This document shows, piece after piece, positions 51,438 through 61,263 of a DNA stretch of 64,000 bases (positions are counted from its first letter, which is position 1; every line of letters begins with the position of its first letter). The translations under genes and the position numbers were made by a program. This stretch comes from Halobacillus kuroshimensis DSM 18393 (GTDB lineage: Bacteria > Bacillota > Bacilli > Bacillales > Halobacillaceae): NCBI RefSeq assembly GCF_000425705.1, contig NZ_AUDY01000010.1:124001-188000 (forward strand), in the 5' to 3' direction. Under the pieces are notes generated by a model, which had not been told where the DNA came from, did not search any database, and saw only the letters and a list, made by a program, of their open reading frames with translations.

Positions 51438-52367
51438 ATGAGGAAAATCATTATCGGCTCTAGAAAGAGTAATCTGGCCATCACTCAGACGGAATGGGTG
51501 ATCGATCAGCTGAAACAGATTGATCCATCCTACGATTTCGAAATCAAGCGCATCACGACAAAAGGTGATCAGATTCTTGATGTGACGTTATCTAAAGTCG
51601 GAGGCAAAGGCTTGTTCATCAAAGAGATCGAACAGGCGATGTACGACGGTACCATTGATATGGCTGTCCATAGTATGAAGGATATGCCGGCTGTAGTGGC
51701 CGAAGGGTTGACAGTCGCTTCCGTGCCGATCCGTGAAGATCACCGCGATGCGTTCGTTTCCAATAATCACGTTGCCTTGAAGGATCTTCCGGAAGGCGCC
51801 ATTGTAGGGACAAGCAGTCTCCGCCGTGGGTCTCAGATCAAAGCGGTCCGTCCGGATCTTGAAATTAAATGGATCCGCGGGAATATTGACACACGCCTTA
51901 GGAAATTGAAAGAGGAAGATTATGACGCTATCGTTCTGGCCGCTGCCGGTTTGAAGCGGATGGGCTGGGATGACAACCTCGTCACAGAGTATTTGGAGCC
52001 GGAGGTTTGTGTACCTGCTGTCGGTCAAGGAGCGCTCGCCATCCAGTGCCGTGAAGAGGATAAAGAACTGCGTGATTTTCTTATGAAACTGAATCATGAA
52101 TACACGCAGACGACAGTGGCGGCCGAACGGAAATTCCTCCACGATTTGAATGGCGGCTGCCAGGTTCCTATTGGTGGATACGCGTACCGGAAAGGCGATG
52201 ACATCGTCCTTACCGCTTTAGTGGGAACGCCGGATGGCAACACAATCCTTCATGAAACCGTAACCGGACAGGATCCAATTGAAGTCGGCAGACAAGCGGC
52301 TGATCTTTTAAGAGACCAGGGGGCACAGGAAATCGTTGATCGTGCCAAAGAGGAGTATGGTCAGTAA
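51438..52367 (+). CDS. hemC: Porphobilinogen deaminase (hydroxymethylbilane synthase)
   Basis: A 309-residue enzyme joining four porphobilinogens into hydroxymethylbilane on a dipyrromethane cofactor. The cofactor cysteine is in [13 protein letters not shown] (about residue 240). [15 protein letters not shown] opens the protein, and [11 protein letters not shown] and [10 protein letters not shown] carry the conserved substrate-binding Asp and Arg residues. The ATG follows AGAGGAGG. The stop and the hemD start share one base (TAATG). Confidence 0.97.
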   Translation: MRKIIIGSRKSNLAITQTEWVIDQLKQIDPSYDFEIKRITTKGDQILDVTLSKVGGKGLFIKEIEQAMYDGTIDMAVHSMKDMPAVVAEGLTVASVPIREDHRDAFVSNNHVALKDLPEGAIVGTSSLRRGSQIKAVRPDLEIKWIRGNIDTRLRKLKEEDYDAIVLAAAGLKRMGWDDNLVTEYLEPEVCVPAVGQGALAIQCREEDKELRDFLMKLNHEYTQTTVAAERKFLHDLNGGCQVPIGGYAYRKGDDIVLTALVGTPDGNTILHETVTGQDPIEVGRQAADLLRDQGAQEIVDRAKEEYGQ

Positions 52368-53143
52368 TGGACGCGCCACTGCAGGGGAAGAACATCCTCA
52401 TTACTAGAGGCAGATCCCAGGCGGCGCCGTTGAAAGAGCGGATCGAGGAAGCGGGCGGTGTTCCAAGACACACCCCGCTTCTCGCTTTTCAATTGAACGA
52501 TCAACAGAAAAACGAACACATAGAAGATGAACTTCACGAATTTTCCTGGATTTTTTTAACCAGTTCCAATGCCGTGAAGTTTTTTTTCAAATGGCTGCAT
52601 AGATATGGCTTGGTTCTTCCTGATCAGGTCCGTATGGCTGTCATCGGCACAAAAACAGATCGGGCGCTGCAGAGGTATGGAAGAAAAGCGGATTTTTTGC
52701 CTGCATCCTTTCAAGCGGCTAAAATGGAAGAGGAATTTTTTCAAATGTACCCGGATCCGGGAAAGCTTTTATACATACGGGGAAACCGTTCCCGGGACGT
52801 TCTTCCGGAAGCTTTTCGTAAACGTGGCGTGTTTTTCAAATCGCTGACCGTTTATGATACGCTGTTATTGACGAGTAATCAGAAAAATATTACCAGCTGG
52901 CTGGAGAACGGGGACCTGGATGCCTTAACGTTTACAAGCCCGTCCACCATACAGGCTTTTAGAGCGGTGACGAAGGGCAGCCGGGAAAGTGGGTTGTCCC
53001 TGCCCTGCTTCTGTATAGGACCGACGACGGCCCGGAAAGCGGAGGCGGAAGGGTTTACCTGCGTGTTTACTCCGCCGCAGTATACCATAGAACACATGGT
53101 GGAACAGATGGTTTTCTATTTTAAGAACGAAAGGAATCGATAG
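52367..53143 (+). CDS. hemD: Uroporphyrinogen-III synthase
   Basis: A 258-residue two-lobed enzyme that closes hydroxymethylbilane to uroporphyrinogen III with ring D inversion. Sequence conservation in this family is low; recognisable parts are [42 protein letters not shown]-like residues, [20 protein letters not shown] and [14 protein letters not shown]. Its place between hemC and hemB settles the assignment. The ATG overlaps the hemC stop. Confidence 0.93.
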   Translation: MDAPLQGKNILITRGRSQAAPLKERIEEAGGVPRHTPLLAFQLNDQQKNEHIEDELHEFSWIFLTSSNAVKFFFKWLHRYGLVLPDQVRMAVIGTKTDRALQRYGRKADFLPASFQAAKMEEEFFQMYPDPGKLLYIRGNRSRDVLPEAFRKRGVFFKSLTVYDTLLLTSNQKNITSWLENGDLDALTFTSPSTIQAFRAVTKGSRESGLSLPCFCIGPTTARKAEAEGFTCVFTPPQYTIEHMVEQMVFYFKNERNR

Positions 53144-53145
53144 GA

Positions 53146-54132
53146 ATGAAAGATCTGCAATTTAAACGGCACCGTCGACTGCGCCGTACGGAATCCATGA
53201 GGGCCCTCGTAAGAGAAACACATCTGCGCACAGATGATTTGATCTATCCGATTTTTGTCGTTGAAGGCCGGGATATTAAAAATCCAGTAGCTTCTATGCC
53301 GGGAGTCCATCAAGTGTCTCTTGACCACTTGACGTCCGAAATGGAGGAGCTTGTGACGCGAGGCATCCGTTCAGTGATCGTCTTCGGAGTTCCTGGACAT
53401 AAGGATGACGTCGGGAGTGAAGCTTATAATGAAGAAGGCATCGTCCAGCGTGCGATCCGCCAGATTAAAGAAGAGGTGCCTTCCTTGACCGTCATTGCTG
53501 ATACGTGCCTGTGCCAGTATACCGATCACGGCCACTGCGGCATCGTTCGTGACGGGGACATCGATAACGATGAATCCTTAACCTACATTACCCAGACAGC
53601 TGTCACCCAGGCACAGGCCGGTGCGGATATTATTGCTCCGTCCAATATGATGGACGGCTTTGTTGCAGCCATCCGCCGGGGACTTGATGAAGCCGGCTTC
53701 AGCCATATTCCAGTGATGTCCTATGCCGTGAAGTTTGCGTCCGCCTTTTACGGACCATTCCGCGATGCTGCTCACAGCTCTCCTCAGTTTGGAGACCGCC
53801 GTGCCTATCAAATGGATCCATCCAACCGACTGGAAGCTCTTAGAGAAGCAGAGTCTGACGTCGAGGAAGGCGCTGACTTCCTTATCGTCAAACCGGCACT
53901 GGCTTATCTCGATATTATGCGCGAAGTGAAAGACCGTTACAACCTGCCTGTCGTCGCCTACAACGTCAGCGGCGAATATTCCATGATCAAGGCTGCTGCC
54001 CAGAACGGCTGGGTCAATGAAAAAGAAATCGTCCTTGAAAAGCTGACCGCTATGAAGCGGGCCGGTGCGGATTTGATCATTACGTATTTTGCTAAAGATG
54101 CGGCAGACTGGCTGAAGGAAGACCAATCATAA
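53146..54132 (+). CDS. hemB: Delta-aminolevulinic acid dehydratase (porphobilinogen synthase)
   Basis: A 328-residue TIM-barrel enzyme condensing two aminolevulinates to porphobilinogen. The zinc cysteines Cys121, Cys123 and Cys131 are in [14 protein letters not shown]. The two Schiff-base lysines are in [15 protein letters not shown] and [10 protein letters not shown], and PSNMMDG is conserved. The three-cysteine site marks the zinc-dependent type. The ATG follows AAAGGAAT just two bases after the hemD stop. Confidence 0.97.
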   Translation: MKDLQFKRHRRLRRTESMRALVRETHLRTDDLIYPIFVVEGRDIKNPVASMPGVHQVSLDHLTSEMEELVTRGIRSVIVFGVPGHKDDVGSEAYNEEGIVQRAIRQIKEEVPSLTVIADTCLCQYTDHGHCGIVRDGDIDNDESLTYITQTAVTQAQAGADIIAPSNMMDGFVAAIRRGLDEAGFSHIPVMSYAVKFASAFYGPFRDAAHSSPQFGDRRAYQMDPSNRLEALREAESDVEEGADFLIVKPALAYLDIMREVKDRYNLPVVAYNVSGEYSMIKAAAQNGWVNEKEIVLEKLTAMKRAGADLIITYFAKDAADWLKEDQS

Positions 54133-54149
54133 GAAGGAAGGTGCTGACG

Positions 54150-55436
54150 ATGAAAAACTTTGATCGTTCCAAACAAGCGTATCAGGAAGCTGTAGAATTG
54201 ATGCCCGGGGGAGTCAACTCTCCAGTTCGTGCATTCAAATCCGTAGGCATGGATCCCATTTTTATGGAAAAAGGAGAAGGCTCCAGGCTCTTTGATGTCG
54301 ACGGCAACGAGTATATCGATTATGTCCTGAGTTATGGCCCGTTGATCCTCGGCCATGCCGATGAAAGGGTGACCGATGCTTTAACAAAAGTGACGGCCCA
54401 TGGAACAAGTTTCGGAGCGCCGACAGAGATTGAGAATCAACTGGCTGATCTCGTTCGCGAGCGCGTTCCTTCTATTGAAATGCTGCGTATGGTCAACTCC
54501 GGGACAGAAGCTACGATGAGTGCCTTGAGAGTGGCACGCGGCTATACCGGCCGGGATAAAATCCTTAAATTTGAAGGGAACTATCATGGTCATGGAGACT
54601 CTCTGCTGATTAAGGCTGGATCCGGGGTGGCGACACTCGGACTTCCTGATTCGCCTGGTGTTCCAGCTTCCATAGCCCAAAACACGATTACGGTCCCATA
54701 CAACGATCTGAAAAGTGTCCAATATGTCTTTGAAGAGTACGGGGATGACCTGGCGGCGGTCATTATTGAGCCGGTTTCCGGAAACATGGGTGTAGTCCCT
54801 CCGAAGGAAAGCTTTCTCCAGGAGCTTCGCCAGCTGACAGAAGACAATGGCACGGTTCTGATCTTTGATGAAGTTATGACGGGCTTCCGTGTCGGCTATC
54901 ACAGTGCTCAGGGCCATTACGGTGTCACACCGGATATGACCTGCCTCGGTAAGGTAATCGGCGGCGGACTTCCTGTCGGTGCCTATGGTGGGAAGCGTGA
55001 AATCATGGAACGTGTCGCGCCGGTTGGTGATATCTACCAGGCAGGGACGTTATCAGGAAATCCGCTTGCCATGACGGCCGGGTACCAGACGATATCGGCG
55101 ATGACAGAGGAAGCCTATGCTTCCATCAGTGAACGTGTGGATCAGCTGATTGAAGGTTATAAAAAGGCGGCCGAAACCTACGACATTCCACTTACTGTTA
55201 ACCGCGCAGGTTCCATGGTCGGTTTCTTCTTTACCAACGAACCTGTCTATAACTTTGAAACGGCCAATCAATCTGACCTGGACATGTTCAAGAGATACTA
55301 TCAGGGCATGATTCAGGAAGGTGTCTATCTTCCACCTTCCCAATTTGAAGGGATGTTCCTTTCCGTGAAGCACACGGAAGCAGACATTGAACAAACGATT
55401 GAGGCGGTCAACAAAGTATTTTCAACACTTAAATAA
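54150..55436 (+). CDS. hemL: Glutamate-1-semialdehyde 2,1-aminomutase
   Basis: A 428-residue PLP enzyme that makes 5-aminolevulinate. [17 protein letters not shown] opens the protein; [45 protein letters not shown] and the PLP-lysine region [17 protein letters not shown] (about residues 257-273) follow. The ATG at 54150 lies 8 bases after GGAAGGTG; a GTG three codons upstream overlaps this site. Last gene of the haem operon. Confidence 0.97.
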   Translation: MKNFDRSKQAYQEAVELMPGGVNSPVRAFKSVGMDPIFMEKGEGSRLFDVDGNEYIDYVLSYGPLILGHADERVTDALTKVTAHGTSFGAPTEIENQLADLVRERVPSIEMLRMVNSGTEATMSALRVARGYTGRDKILKFEGNYHGHGDSLLIKAGSGVATLGLPDSPGVPASIAQNTITVPYNDLKSVQYVFEEYGDDLAAVIIEPVSGNMGVVPPKESFLQELRQLTEDNGTVLIFDEVMTGFRVGYHSAQGHYGVTPDMTCLGKVIGGGLPVGAYGGKREIMERVAPVGDIYQAGTLSGNPLAMTAGYQTISAMTEEAYASISERVDQLIEGYKKAAETYDIPLTVNRAGSMVGFFFTNEPVYNFETANQSDLDMFKRYYQGMIQEGVYLPPSQFEGMFLSVKHTEADIEQTIEAVNKVFSTLK

Positions 55437-55446
55437 ACACCCCTTT

Positions 55447-55489
55447 TAGAAAACAGGCAGCCGTTATCATCGGCTGCCTGTTTTCTTTT
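55447..55489 (+). terminator. Terminator of hemAXCDBL
   Basis: GAAAACAGGCAGCCG (55449-55463) pairs perfectly with CGGCTGCCTGTTTTC (55471-55485), followed by TTTT. Confidence 0.94.
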
Positions 55490-55543
55490 GAAAGAAGACC
55501 GGTGGGCAGCAGGATGTTTTACGGCGATTCCTCCCATTCATGT

Positions 55544-55569
55544 ATATAACGATATCTTCCGCATAAGGT
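55544..55569 (+). promoter_or_regulatory. Possible SigE promoter of spoVID
   Basis: An ATA element (55544-55546) lies 15 bases before CATAAGGT (55562-55569), resembling the sigma-E -35 and -10. spoVID is SigE-dependent in B. subtilis. The match is partial. Confidence 0.4.
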
Positions 55570-55609
55570 GTTAGTAGAGAACAGGAATACCTTAGGGAGG
55601 GACTCTGGA

Positions 55610-56569
55610 TTGCCGAATAAACAAAATGTATTTTCCTTTTATCTGGATGAATCGATATGGTTTCAGGAAGGACAGGGTGTAAGAGAGCTGATTGGTATTT
55701 CTTTGGAGCCGGATATTACGATTGAAGACCGCGGAGATGAAGTCTGCCTGAAGGGGACCGTTGATCTCGGCGGTGAATATATTCCGACGGGTCCTCAATC
55801 CGAAGCGGAGCCATCGGGAGCTTCGGGAGCAAGGGTGATGGACTGTGTCGAGGCGCAGGAGGATGGTGTCTACGTCTTTTCCCACGCTTTTCCAGTAGAA
55901 ATACGGGTCCCGTTGGAGCGTGTTTCCAATTTGGATGATGTGCTGATTGATATTGAGACGTTTGATTATGAACTGCCGGCTGACCGTCAGCTCCGCCTTC
56001 ACGCACAAATCACGATTAACGGAGTCGAGGAAGCCCGGAATGAAGCGGCCAATGATGATGCGTTCGATGAGCCTGTCCAGGCGGGACCTGTCAACTTCAA
56101 GGAGGAAACGCCGGAAGCAGAGCGGGCGGTCCCCGAAAAAGAAGCCCCTGTATTCCGGATGAACGGACAGGAACAGGAAGAACAGGAGCAAGAGGATGAC
56201 GGACGCTGGTTTTACAAGAAATCACAAAGCTTTCCTGAATTTTTCGGAACAGAGCAGGAAGCTGTCCATGACATCCAGCCTTCCTCCGATAGTACGTCAG
56301 ACTGGGGAGAGGTCAGTGTGGAGGAATCCTCAGAGTCCAGTGAATCTGAGGCGGCCCCTGGTGGGATGGATGGCATCAAACAAATTTTCAAGCACTTGTT
56401 CCCGAACCGTGAGGATACGTATACTCGGATGAAAATGTATATTGCCCAGGGGGAGGAGACCTTGACATCCATTGCTGAGAAGTATGATGTTCCGGTCAGA
56501 CAGCTGGAGCGTGTGAACAGCTGTGATGAGGATGTAGCCCCTGGACAGATTGTGTATATTCCTGATTAA
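55610..56569 (+). CDS. spoVID: Short SpoVID-like spore coat morphogenesis protein
   Basis: A 319-residue protein with the N-terminal SpoVID domain (FSFYLDESIWFQEGQGVREL to about residue 150, including ISLEPDITI and VPLERV), a Glu/Ser-rich linker and a C-terminal LysM domain (YIAQGEETLTSIAEKYDVPV, about 276-295, ending IVYIPD). SpoVID drives encasement of the forespore by the coat and binds SafA. B. subtilis SpoVID has about 575 residues, so the middle is much shorter here. The start is TTG at 55610, 9 bases after GGGAGG. The usual neighbour ysxE is missing. Confidence 0.9.
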   Translation: MPNKQNVFSFYLDESIWFQEGQGVRELIGISLEPDITIEDRGDEVCLKGTVDLGGEYIPTGPQSEAEPSGASGARVMDCVEAQEDGVYVFSHAFPVEIRVPLERVSNLDDVLIDIETFDYELPADRQLRLHAQITINGVEEARNEAANDDAFDEPVQAGPVNFKEETPEAERAVPEKEAPVFRMNGQEQEEQEQEDDGRWFYKKSQSFPEFFGTEQEAVHDIQPSSDSTSDWGEVSVEESSESSESEAAPGGMDGIKQIFKHLFPNREDTYTRMKMYIAQGEETLTSIAEKYDVPVRQLERVNSCDEDVAPGQIVYIPD

Positions 56570-56754
56570 ATCCATTTGTATTTAAAAGCCAGCCACAGAC
56601 CGATGACGAGTCCGAGAAGGAAAATATCGAAGGTCGTCGGCCAGAAAATGGTACGTAAAGCCTGGAAAATCACAATCGGAAGCAGAGAGGTTTCAATGAC
56701 AATCAACCACGTCTTACACCATGGAGGCAGCCGGTAGCGGTACATTCGGCTCAT
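56566..56754 (-). CDS. Small two-helix membrane protein
   Basis: A 62-residue protein with two hydrophobic helices (TWLIVIETSLLPIVIFQAL, about 15-33, and FDIFLLGLVIGLWLAF, about 42-57) and a basic N terminus. GAGGTGAACAG precedes the ATG, a good ribosome site. It converges with spoVID, overlapping its stop by a few bases, and lies inside the spoVID read-through region because the forward terminator comes after it. I do not recognise the family. Confidence 0.7.
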   Translation of the reverse strand: MSRMYRYRLPPWCKTWLIVIETSLLPIVIFQALRTIFWPTTFDIFLLGLVIGLWLAFKYKWI

Positions 56755-56776
56755 CTGTTCACCTCGTTTCTTAAAT

Positions 56777-56820
56777 CCAGAAGCCCGCAGGCCCTGTCTG
56801 CGGGCTTCTGCATATTTTTT
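56777..56820 (+). terminator. Terminator for the spoVID transcript
   Basis: AGAAGCCCGCAG (56779-56790) and CTGCGGGCTTCT (56798-56809) form a perfect stem followed by GCATATTTTTT. Because it lies beyond the minus-strand small gene, the spoVID transcript would run antisense to that gene. Confidence 0.85.
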
Positions 56821-56829
56821 GTCAGACAG

Positions 56830-56859
56830 TTGACTAAAGACGTATGTTCTATATACAAT
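56830..56859 (+). promoter_or_regulatory. SigA promoter of the valS leader
   Basis: TTGACT (56830-56835) and TACAAT (56854-56859) are 18 bases apart (or TATACA at 16). It predicts a start near 56866, just before the T-box leader. Confidence 0.65.
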
Positions 56860-56879
56860 ATGTAATATAGTCTTTATAC

Positions 56880-57125
56880 GTGAAATGCTTAGATAGGGAG
56901 TAGTACGTAATCATTTCTTTCAGAGAGGAAAACAAATGGTGGAAGTTTTCCATGAACCCTGATTATGAAAGTCGCCCTTGATGCAGCTTCTTTGAACATC
57001 AGTAGGAGAAGCCGGTTCGAAGCCGTTATGATTGTGAGTGTGCAGGAGTCTCTCCTGTGAAATAAGGTGGTACCACGGAAATCAAACCCTTTCGTCCTTT
57101 TACTGGATGAAAGGGTTTTTTTATT
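56880..57125 (+). promoter_or_regulatory. T-box riboswitch of valS
   Basis: The leader has the T-box core AAGGTGGTACCACGG (about 57064-57078) followed by the terminator stem AAACCCTTTC/GAAAGGGTTT (57084-57118) and a T run. Stem I starts with AGGGAGTAGTACGTAATC and closes with GATTATGAAAGTCGCCCT; the specifier loop places GTC (valine) at 56971-56973. Uncharged tRNA-Val would stabilise the antiterminator and allow valS expression. Confidence 0.93.
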
Positions 57126-57189
57126 TTCTCGTCTGGTAAACCCCTTGCAGAGTGTAATGACTGATATCAATTAAAGGAGGAAGATCAGA

Positions 57190-59832
57190 ATGAGTGAACA
57201 GGATCTTTCAATGCCAACCAAATATGATCCGGCCGCTGTCGAAAAGGACCGGTACCAGTACTGGGTGGATGGGAAATTTTTTGAAGCGGAAGGTGATACG
57301 GACAAAGAACCGTATACCATCGTTATTCCCCCGCCGAACGTTACAGGAAAGCTTCACCTCGGCCACGCATGGGATACGACCCTGCAGGATATTTTATCCC
57401 GTGTGAAGCGGATGCAGGGCTATGATGTCCTGTGGCTGCCCGGGATGGACCATGCCGGTATCGCTACACAGGCGAAGGTGGATGCCAAACTTCGTGAACA
57501 GGGGGTTTCCCGTCACGACCTCGGCCGTGAGAAATTCCTTGATAAAGCATGGGAATGGAAGCATGAATATGCGAAGTTCATCCGCGCGCAGTGGGAAAAG
57601 CTCGGCCTCGGCCTTGATTATTCCCGCGAACGGTTTACGCTTGATGAAGGTCTTTCAGATGCTGTTAAGGAAGTATTCGTTACTTTATATGAAAAAGGCT
57701 TGATTTACCGAGGGGAATACATCATCAACTGGGATCCGGCTACACAGACGGCTTTATCGGACATTGAAGTGGAGTACAAGGATGTCCAGGGAGCGTTTTA
57801 TCATATGCGCTACCCGCTGAAGGATGAAGAAGGATCCATAGAAATTGCTACGACCCGTCCAGAGACGATGCTTGGGGATACCGCCATTGCGGTTCACCCG
57901 GAAGATGAGCGCTACAAGCATCTGATCGGTAAAAAAGCGGTTCTTCCTATTGTGGGAAGAGAAATTGAAATTGTTGCTGATGACTACGTCGACATGGAAT
58001 TTGGTTCAGGTGCTGTGAAGATTACGCCGGCTCACGATCCGAATGACTTTGAAATCGGGAACCGCCACAGCCTTGAGCGTGTGCTCGTCATGAATGAAGA
58101 CGGTACGATGAATGAAAATGCCGGGACGTACAAAGGTATGGATCGTTTTGAATGCCGCAAGCAGATTGTCAAAGATCTTCAGGAGCAGGGCGTCCTGTTT
58201 GAAATAGAAGATCATATGCATTCCGTCGGTCACTCCGAAAGAAGCGGCGCTGTAGTCGAGCCCTATCTTTCCACACAGTGGTTTGTTGATATGAAGCCGC
58301 TGGCGGATGCCTCCGTTGACCTTCAAAAAGGAGAGGAAGCCGTTCAGTTTGTTCCGGACCGTTTTGAAAAACCATATCTGCATTGGATGGAGAACACCCG
58401 TGACTGGTGTATTTCCAGACAGTTGTGGTGGGGCCATCGCATTCCGGCCTGGTACCATAAAGAGACCGGTGAAATCCATGTAGGCAAGGAAGCGCCGAAG
58501 GACCCGGAGAACTGGAAGCAGGATGATGATGTCCTGGATACGTGGTTCTCTTCCGCCCTCTGGCCGTTTTCAACGATGGGCTGGCCGGATGAAGACAGCA
58601 GTGACTACCAGCGCTACTTCCCGACCAACGTTCTCGTAACCGGCTATGACATCATCGGTTTCTGGGTGAGCCGAATGATTTTCCAATCGCTTGAATTCAC
58701 TGGTGAACGTCCGTTTAACGACGTTCTCATCCACGGGCTTGTCCGTGATGCTGACGGCCGTAAAATGAGTAAATCCTTAGGAAACGGTGTCGATCCTATG
58801 GATGTCATAGAGAAATACGGCGCGGACTCACTCCGTTACTTCCTGTCCACCGGCTCATCACCAGGCCAGGACCTGCGATTCCACTGGGAAAAGGTGGAAT
58901 CGACATGGAACTTCGCAAACAAGATCTGGAATGCCTCCCGTTTTGCTCTGATGAACATGGGCGGGTTGAAATTTGAGGATATCGATCTATCCGGAGAAAA
59001 ATCCGTTGCGGATCAATGGATTCTCACACGACTCAACCAGACGATCGAGCAGGTGACGACCAACATTGATAAATACGAATTCGGGGAAGCCGGACGTCAC
59101 TTGTATAACTTCATCTGGGATGATTTCTGTGACTGGTATATTGAAATGGCCAAACTTCCATTGTACGGAGAAGATGAGCAGCGCATTCATACTACGCGTT
59201 CGATTCTGGCTTATACACTGGATCAGACCATGAGAATGCTTCATCCATTCATGCCGTTCATTACAGAGGAAATCTGGCAGCACCTTCCTCATGAAGGGGA
59301 ATCCATTACCCAGGCATCATGGCCTGTCGTAAGAGAAGATTTCCATAATGAACAGGCGGTTGCGGAAATGGATCGTCTTGTTTCCATCATCCGTTCCGTT
59401 CGTAACATCCGTGCGGAAGTGGATACACCAATGTCCAAGCAGATCCAGCTGCTCATTCAGGCGAAGGATGAGGATGTTGTTCAGGAGCTTGAGAAGAACC
59501 GCTCCTATGTAGAGAGGTTCTGCAACCCGAGTGAACTGACGATCGCCACCGATTTGCAGGCCCCTGAAAAAGCGATGTCCGCCGTTGTTACAGGCGCTGA
59601 ACTTTATCTGCCGCTGGCAGGCCTGATCAATATCGAAGACGAAATCAAGCGTCTGGAGAACGAATGGAAGAAATGGGATCAGGAAGTGACTCGTGTGCAG
59701 AAGAAGCTTTCCAATGAAGGCTTTGTAAGTAAAGCCCCTGAGCACGTGGTTGAGGAAGAGCGGAAGAAAGAAACCGATTATCTCGATAAACGTACGAAAG
59801 TGGAAGCACGTATTAAAGAACTGAAAGCATAA
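57190..59832 (+). CDS. valS: Valyl-tRNA synthetase
   Basis: An 880-residue class I synthetase, the same length as in B. subtilis. The HIGH-type motif is [19 protein letters not shown] (about residues 46-64), the editing domain has [17 protein letters not shown], and KMSKS appears as [17 protein letters not shown] (about 519-535). The anticodon-binding domain and the C-terminal coiled coil (about 810-880) that clamps tRNA-Val are present. The ATG follows AAAGGAGGAAG. Controlled by the T-box upstream; folC follows after a terminator. Confidence 0.98.
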   Translation: MSEQDLSMPTKYDPAAVEKDRYQYWVDGKFFEAEGDTDKEPYTIVIPPPNVTGKLHLGHAWDTTLQDILSRVKRMQGYDVLWLPGMDHAGIATQAKVDAKLREQGVSRHDLGREKFLDKAWEWKHEYAKFIRAQWEKLGLGLDYSRERFTLDEGLSDAVKEVFVTLYEKGLIYRGEYIINWDPATQTALSDIEVEYKDVQGAFYHMRYPLKDEEGSIEIATTRPETMLGDTAIAVHPEDERYKHLIGKKAVLPIVGREIEIVADDYVDMEFGSGAVKITPAHDPNDFEIGNRHSLERVLVMNEDGTMNENAGTYKGMDRFECRKQIVKDLQEQGVLFEIEDHMHSVGHSERSGAVVEPYLSTQWFVDMKPLADASVDLQKGEEAVQFVPDRFEKPYLHWMENTRDWCISRQLWWGHRIPAWYHKETGEIHVGKEAPKDPENWKQDDDVLDTWFSSALWPFSTMGWPDEDSSDYQRYFPTNVLVTGYDIIGFWVSRMIFQSLEFTGERPFNDVLIHGLVRDADGRKMSKSLGNGVDPMDVIEKYGADSLRYFLSTGSSPGQDLRFHWEKVESTWNFANKIWNASRFALMNMGGLKFEDIDLSGEKSVADQWILTRLNQTIEQVTTNIDKYEFGEAGRHLYNFIWDDFCDWYIEMAKLPLYGEDEQRIHTTRSILAYTLDQTMRMLHPFMPFITEEIWQHLPHEGESITQASWPVVREDFHNEQAVAEMDRLVSIIRSVRNIRAEVDTPMSKQIQLLIQAKDEDVVQELEKNRSYVERFCNPSELTIATDLQAPEKAMSAVVTGAELYLPLAGLINIEDEIKRLENEWKKWDQEVTRVQKKLSNEGFVSKAPEHVVEEERKKETDYLDKRTKVEARIKELKA

Positions 59833-59837
59833 GAGGA

Positions 59838-59873
59838 GAAGGAGGGTATTCTACGGAATACTCTCCTCTTTTT
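59838..59873 (+). terminator. Terminator after valS
   Basis: GAGGGTATTC and GAATACTCTC pair over a TACG loop, with further GA/TC pairing and CTTTTT after it. Only about 15 bases separate it from folC, so partial read-through is likely. Confidence 0.8.
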
Positions 59874-59890
59874 AAAGAGAGGGAAGACCT

Positions 59891-61171
59891 ATGAATTACG
59901 AAGAAGCGGTTCAATGGATACACGCAAGGGAAAAATTCAAAATCAAACCGGGCTTGAAACGGATGGAATGGATGATGAAGCGTCTGGATCATCCAGAACA
60001 GAAGATAACCGCCGTTCATATAGCAGGCACGAACGGCAAGGGATCCACGGTTTCGTTTTTAAGGCATATCTTGCAGGGGCAGGGTCAATCGGTAGGTACT
60101 TTTACTTCTCCGTATATTGAAACGTTCAATGAGCGGATCAGTGTGAATGGCCGTCCGATTTCGGACCTCGAGCTTGCAGAGACTGTCGGGCAGATTCGTC
60201 CATTGTCGGAGGAACTGAAACAGACCTCGCTCGGAGAACCGACGGAATTTGAAGTGATTACGGCTGCGGCTCTTTTGCACTTTTCACAGTTGGACCTGGA
60301 TTTTGTCCTGATGGAAACAGGGCTTGGCGGTACGTATGACTCTACAAATATCATTCATCCTGTGTTGAGTGTTATCACGAACGTCGGTCATGATCATATG
60401 AACATCCTCGGCTCTACAATCAGTGAGATCGCCGGCGAAAAAGCCGGGATCATCAAGCAGGGAGTCCCCCTTGTCACCGGTGCCTCCCAGCAGGCAGCGG
60501 TTGATGTCATTGCTGCAAAAGCGGAAGAGTGTGGAGCCCGTATGTACGGATACGGGAAGGAATTTCACGCGGATCATTTGGCAAGTGGAGAAGGCAGGGA
60601 AACCTTCCGTTTCATCAGTCCAACCTTCACCTCTCCTGTTTGGAAAAGCTCGCTGCTCGGGCCCCATCAGGTGACCAATGCTTCGCTTGCGATCCAGGCA
60701 GCGGAGGTGCTAAGAGAGCAGGGCGTGCCTTTGGAAACAGAACAGTATGGAAAAGCCATTGAGAAAACGTTCTGGCCGGCAAGATTTGAAACGCTCCGTC
60801 GCCGGCCGTTGACGATCGTGGACGGGGCGCATAATGAAGAAGGCACCGATGCTCTTGTGGAAACAGTGAAGCGCCACTACTCAGACCGTCGCATTCTGTT
60901 GGTTTATGCAGCTTTGGAAGATAAACCGGTGGAAAAAATGTTGGGGAAGCTGAAGGAAGTGTCAGATCACCTCTATGTCACCACCTTTGATTTTCCAAGA
61001 GCATTATCTTCAGAGGCTTTGAAGGAACTTTCCCCTGTGCCCCATACCGAAGCTTTTGCTGATTATAAGCAGGCGGTCCGTGAAGCAATGACAGAAGCGG
61101 GTGGGGAGGACGTTATTGTCGTCTCCGGTTCACTTTATTTTATCTCTATAGTCCGGTCATTTCTTAAGTAA
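59891..61171 (+). CDS. folC: Folylpolyglutamate synthase / dihydrofolate synthase
   Basis: A 426-residue Mur-ligase-like enzyme that adds glutamates to folates. The ATP P-loop is VHIAGTNGKGSTVSFLRHIL (about residues 39-58). TSPYIETFNERISVNG, LMETGLGGTYDSTN (carbamylated-Lys region) and WPARFETLRRRPLTIVDGAHNEEG follow, the last marking the C-terminal domain. The ATG follows AGAGAGGGAAG. The order valS-folC-comC is conserved in Bacillus, with a signalling gene inserted here. Confidence 0.96.
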   Translation: MNYEEAVQWIHAREKFKIKPGLKRMEWMMKRLDHPEQKITAVHIAGTNGKGSTVSFLRHILQGQGQSVGTFTSPYIETFNERISVNGRPISDLELAETVGQIRPLSEELKQTSLGEPTEFEVITAAALLHFSQLDLDFVLMETGLGGTYDSTNIIHPVLSVITNVGHDHMNILGSTISEIAGEKAGIIKQGVPLVTGASQQAAVDVIAAKAEECGARMYGYGKEFHADHLASGEGRETFRFISPTFTSPVWKSSLLGPHQVTNASLAIQAAEVLREQGVPLETEQYGKAIEKTFWPARFETLRRRPLTIVDGAHNEEGTDALVETVKRHYSDRRILLVYAALEDKPVEKMLGKLKEVSDHLYVTTFDFPRALSSEALKELSPVPHTEAFADYKQAVREAMTEAGGEDVIVVSGSLYFISIVRSFLK

Positions 61172-61263
61172 TGCTTGTAAAAGTGGGAATTTATAGAAAA
61201 TTTTTCAATGTTTTATGGTAAAATATACTATAATGAACGGCGTTTACAGGCAGAGGTGATACG

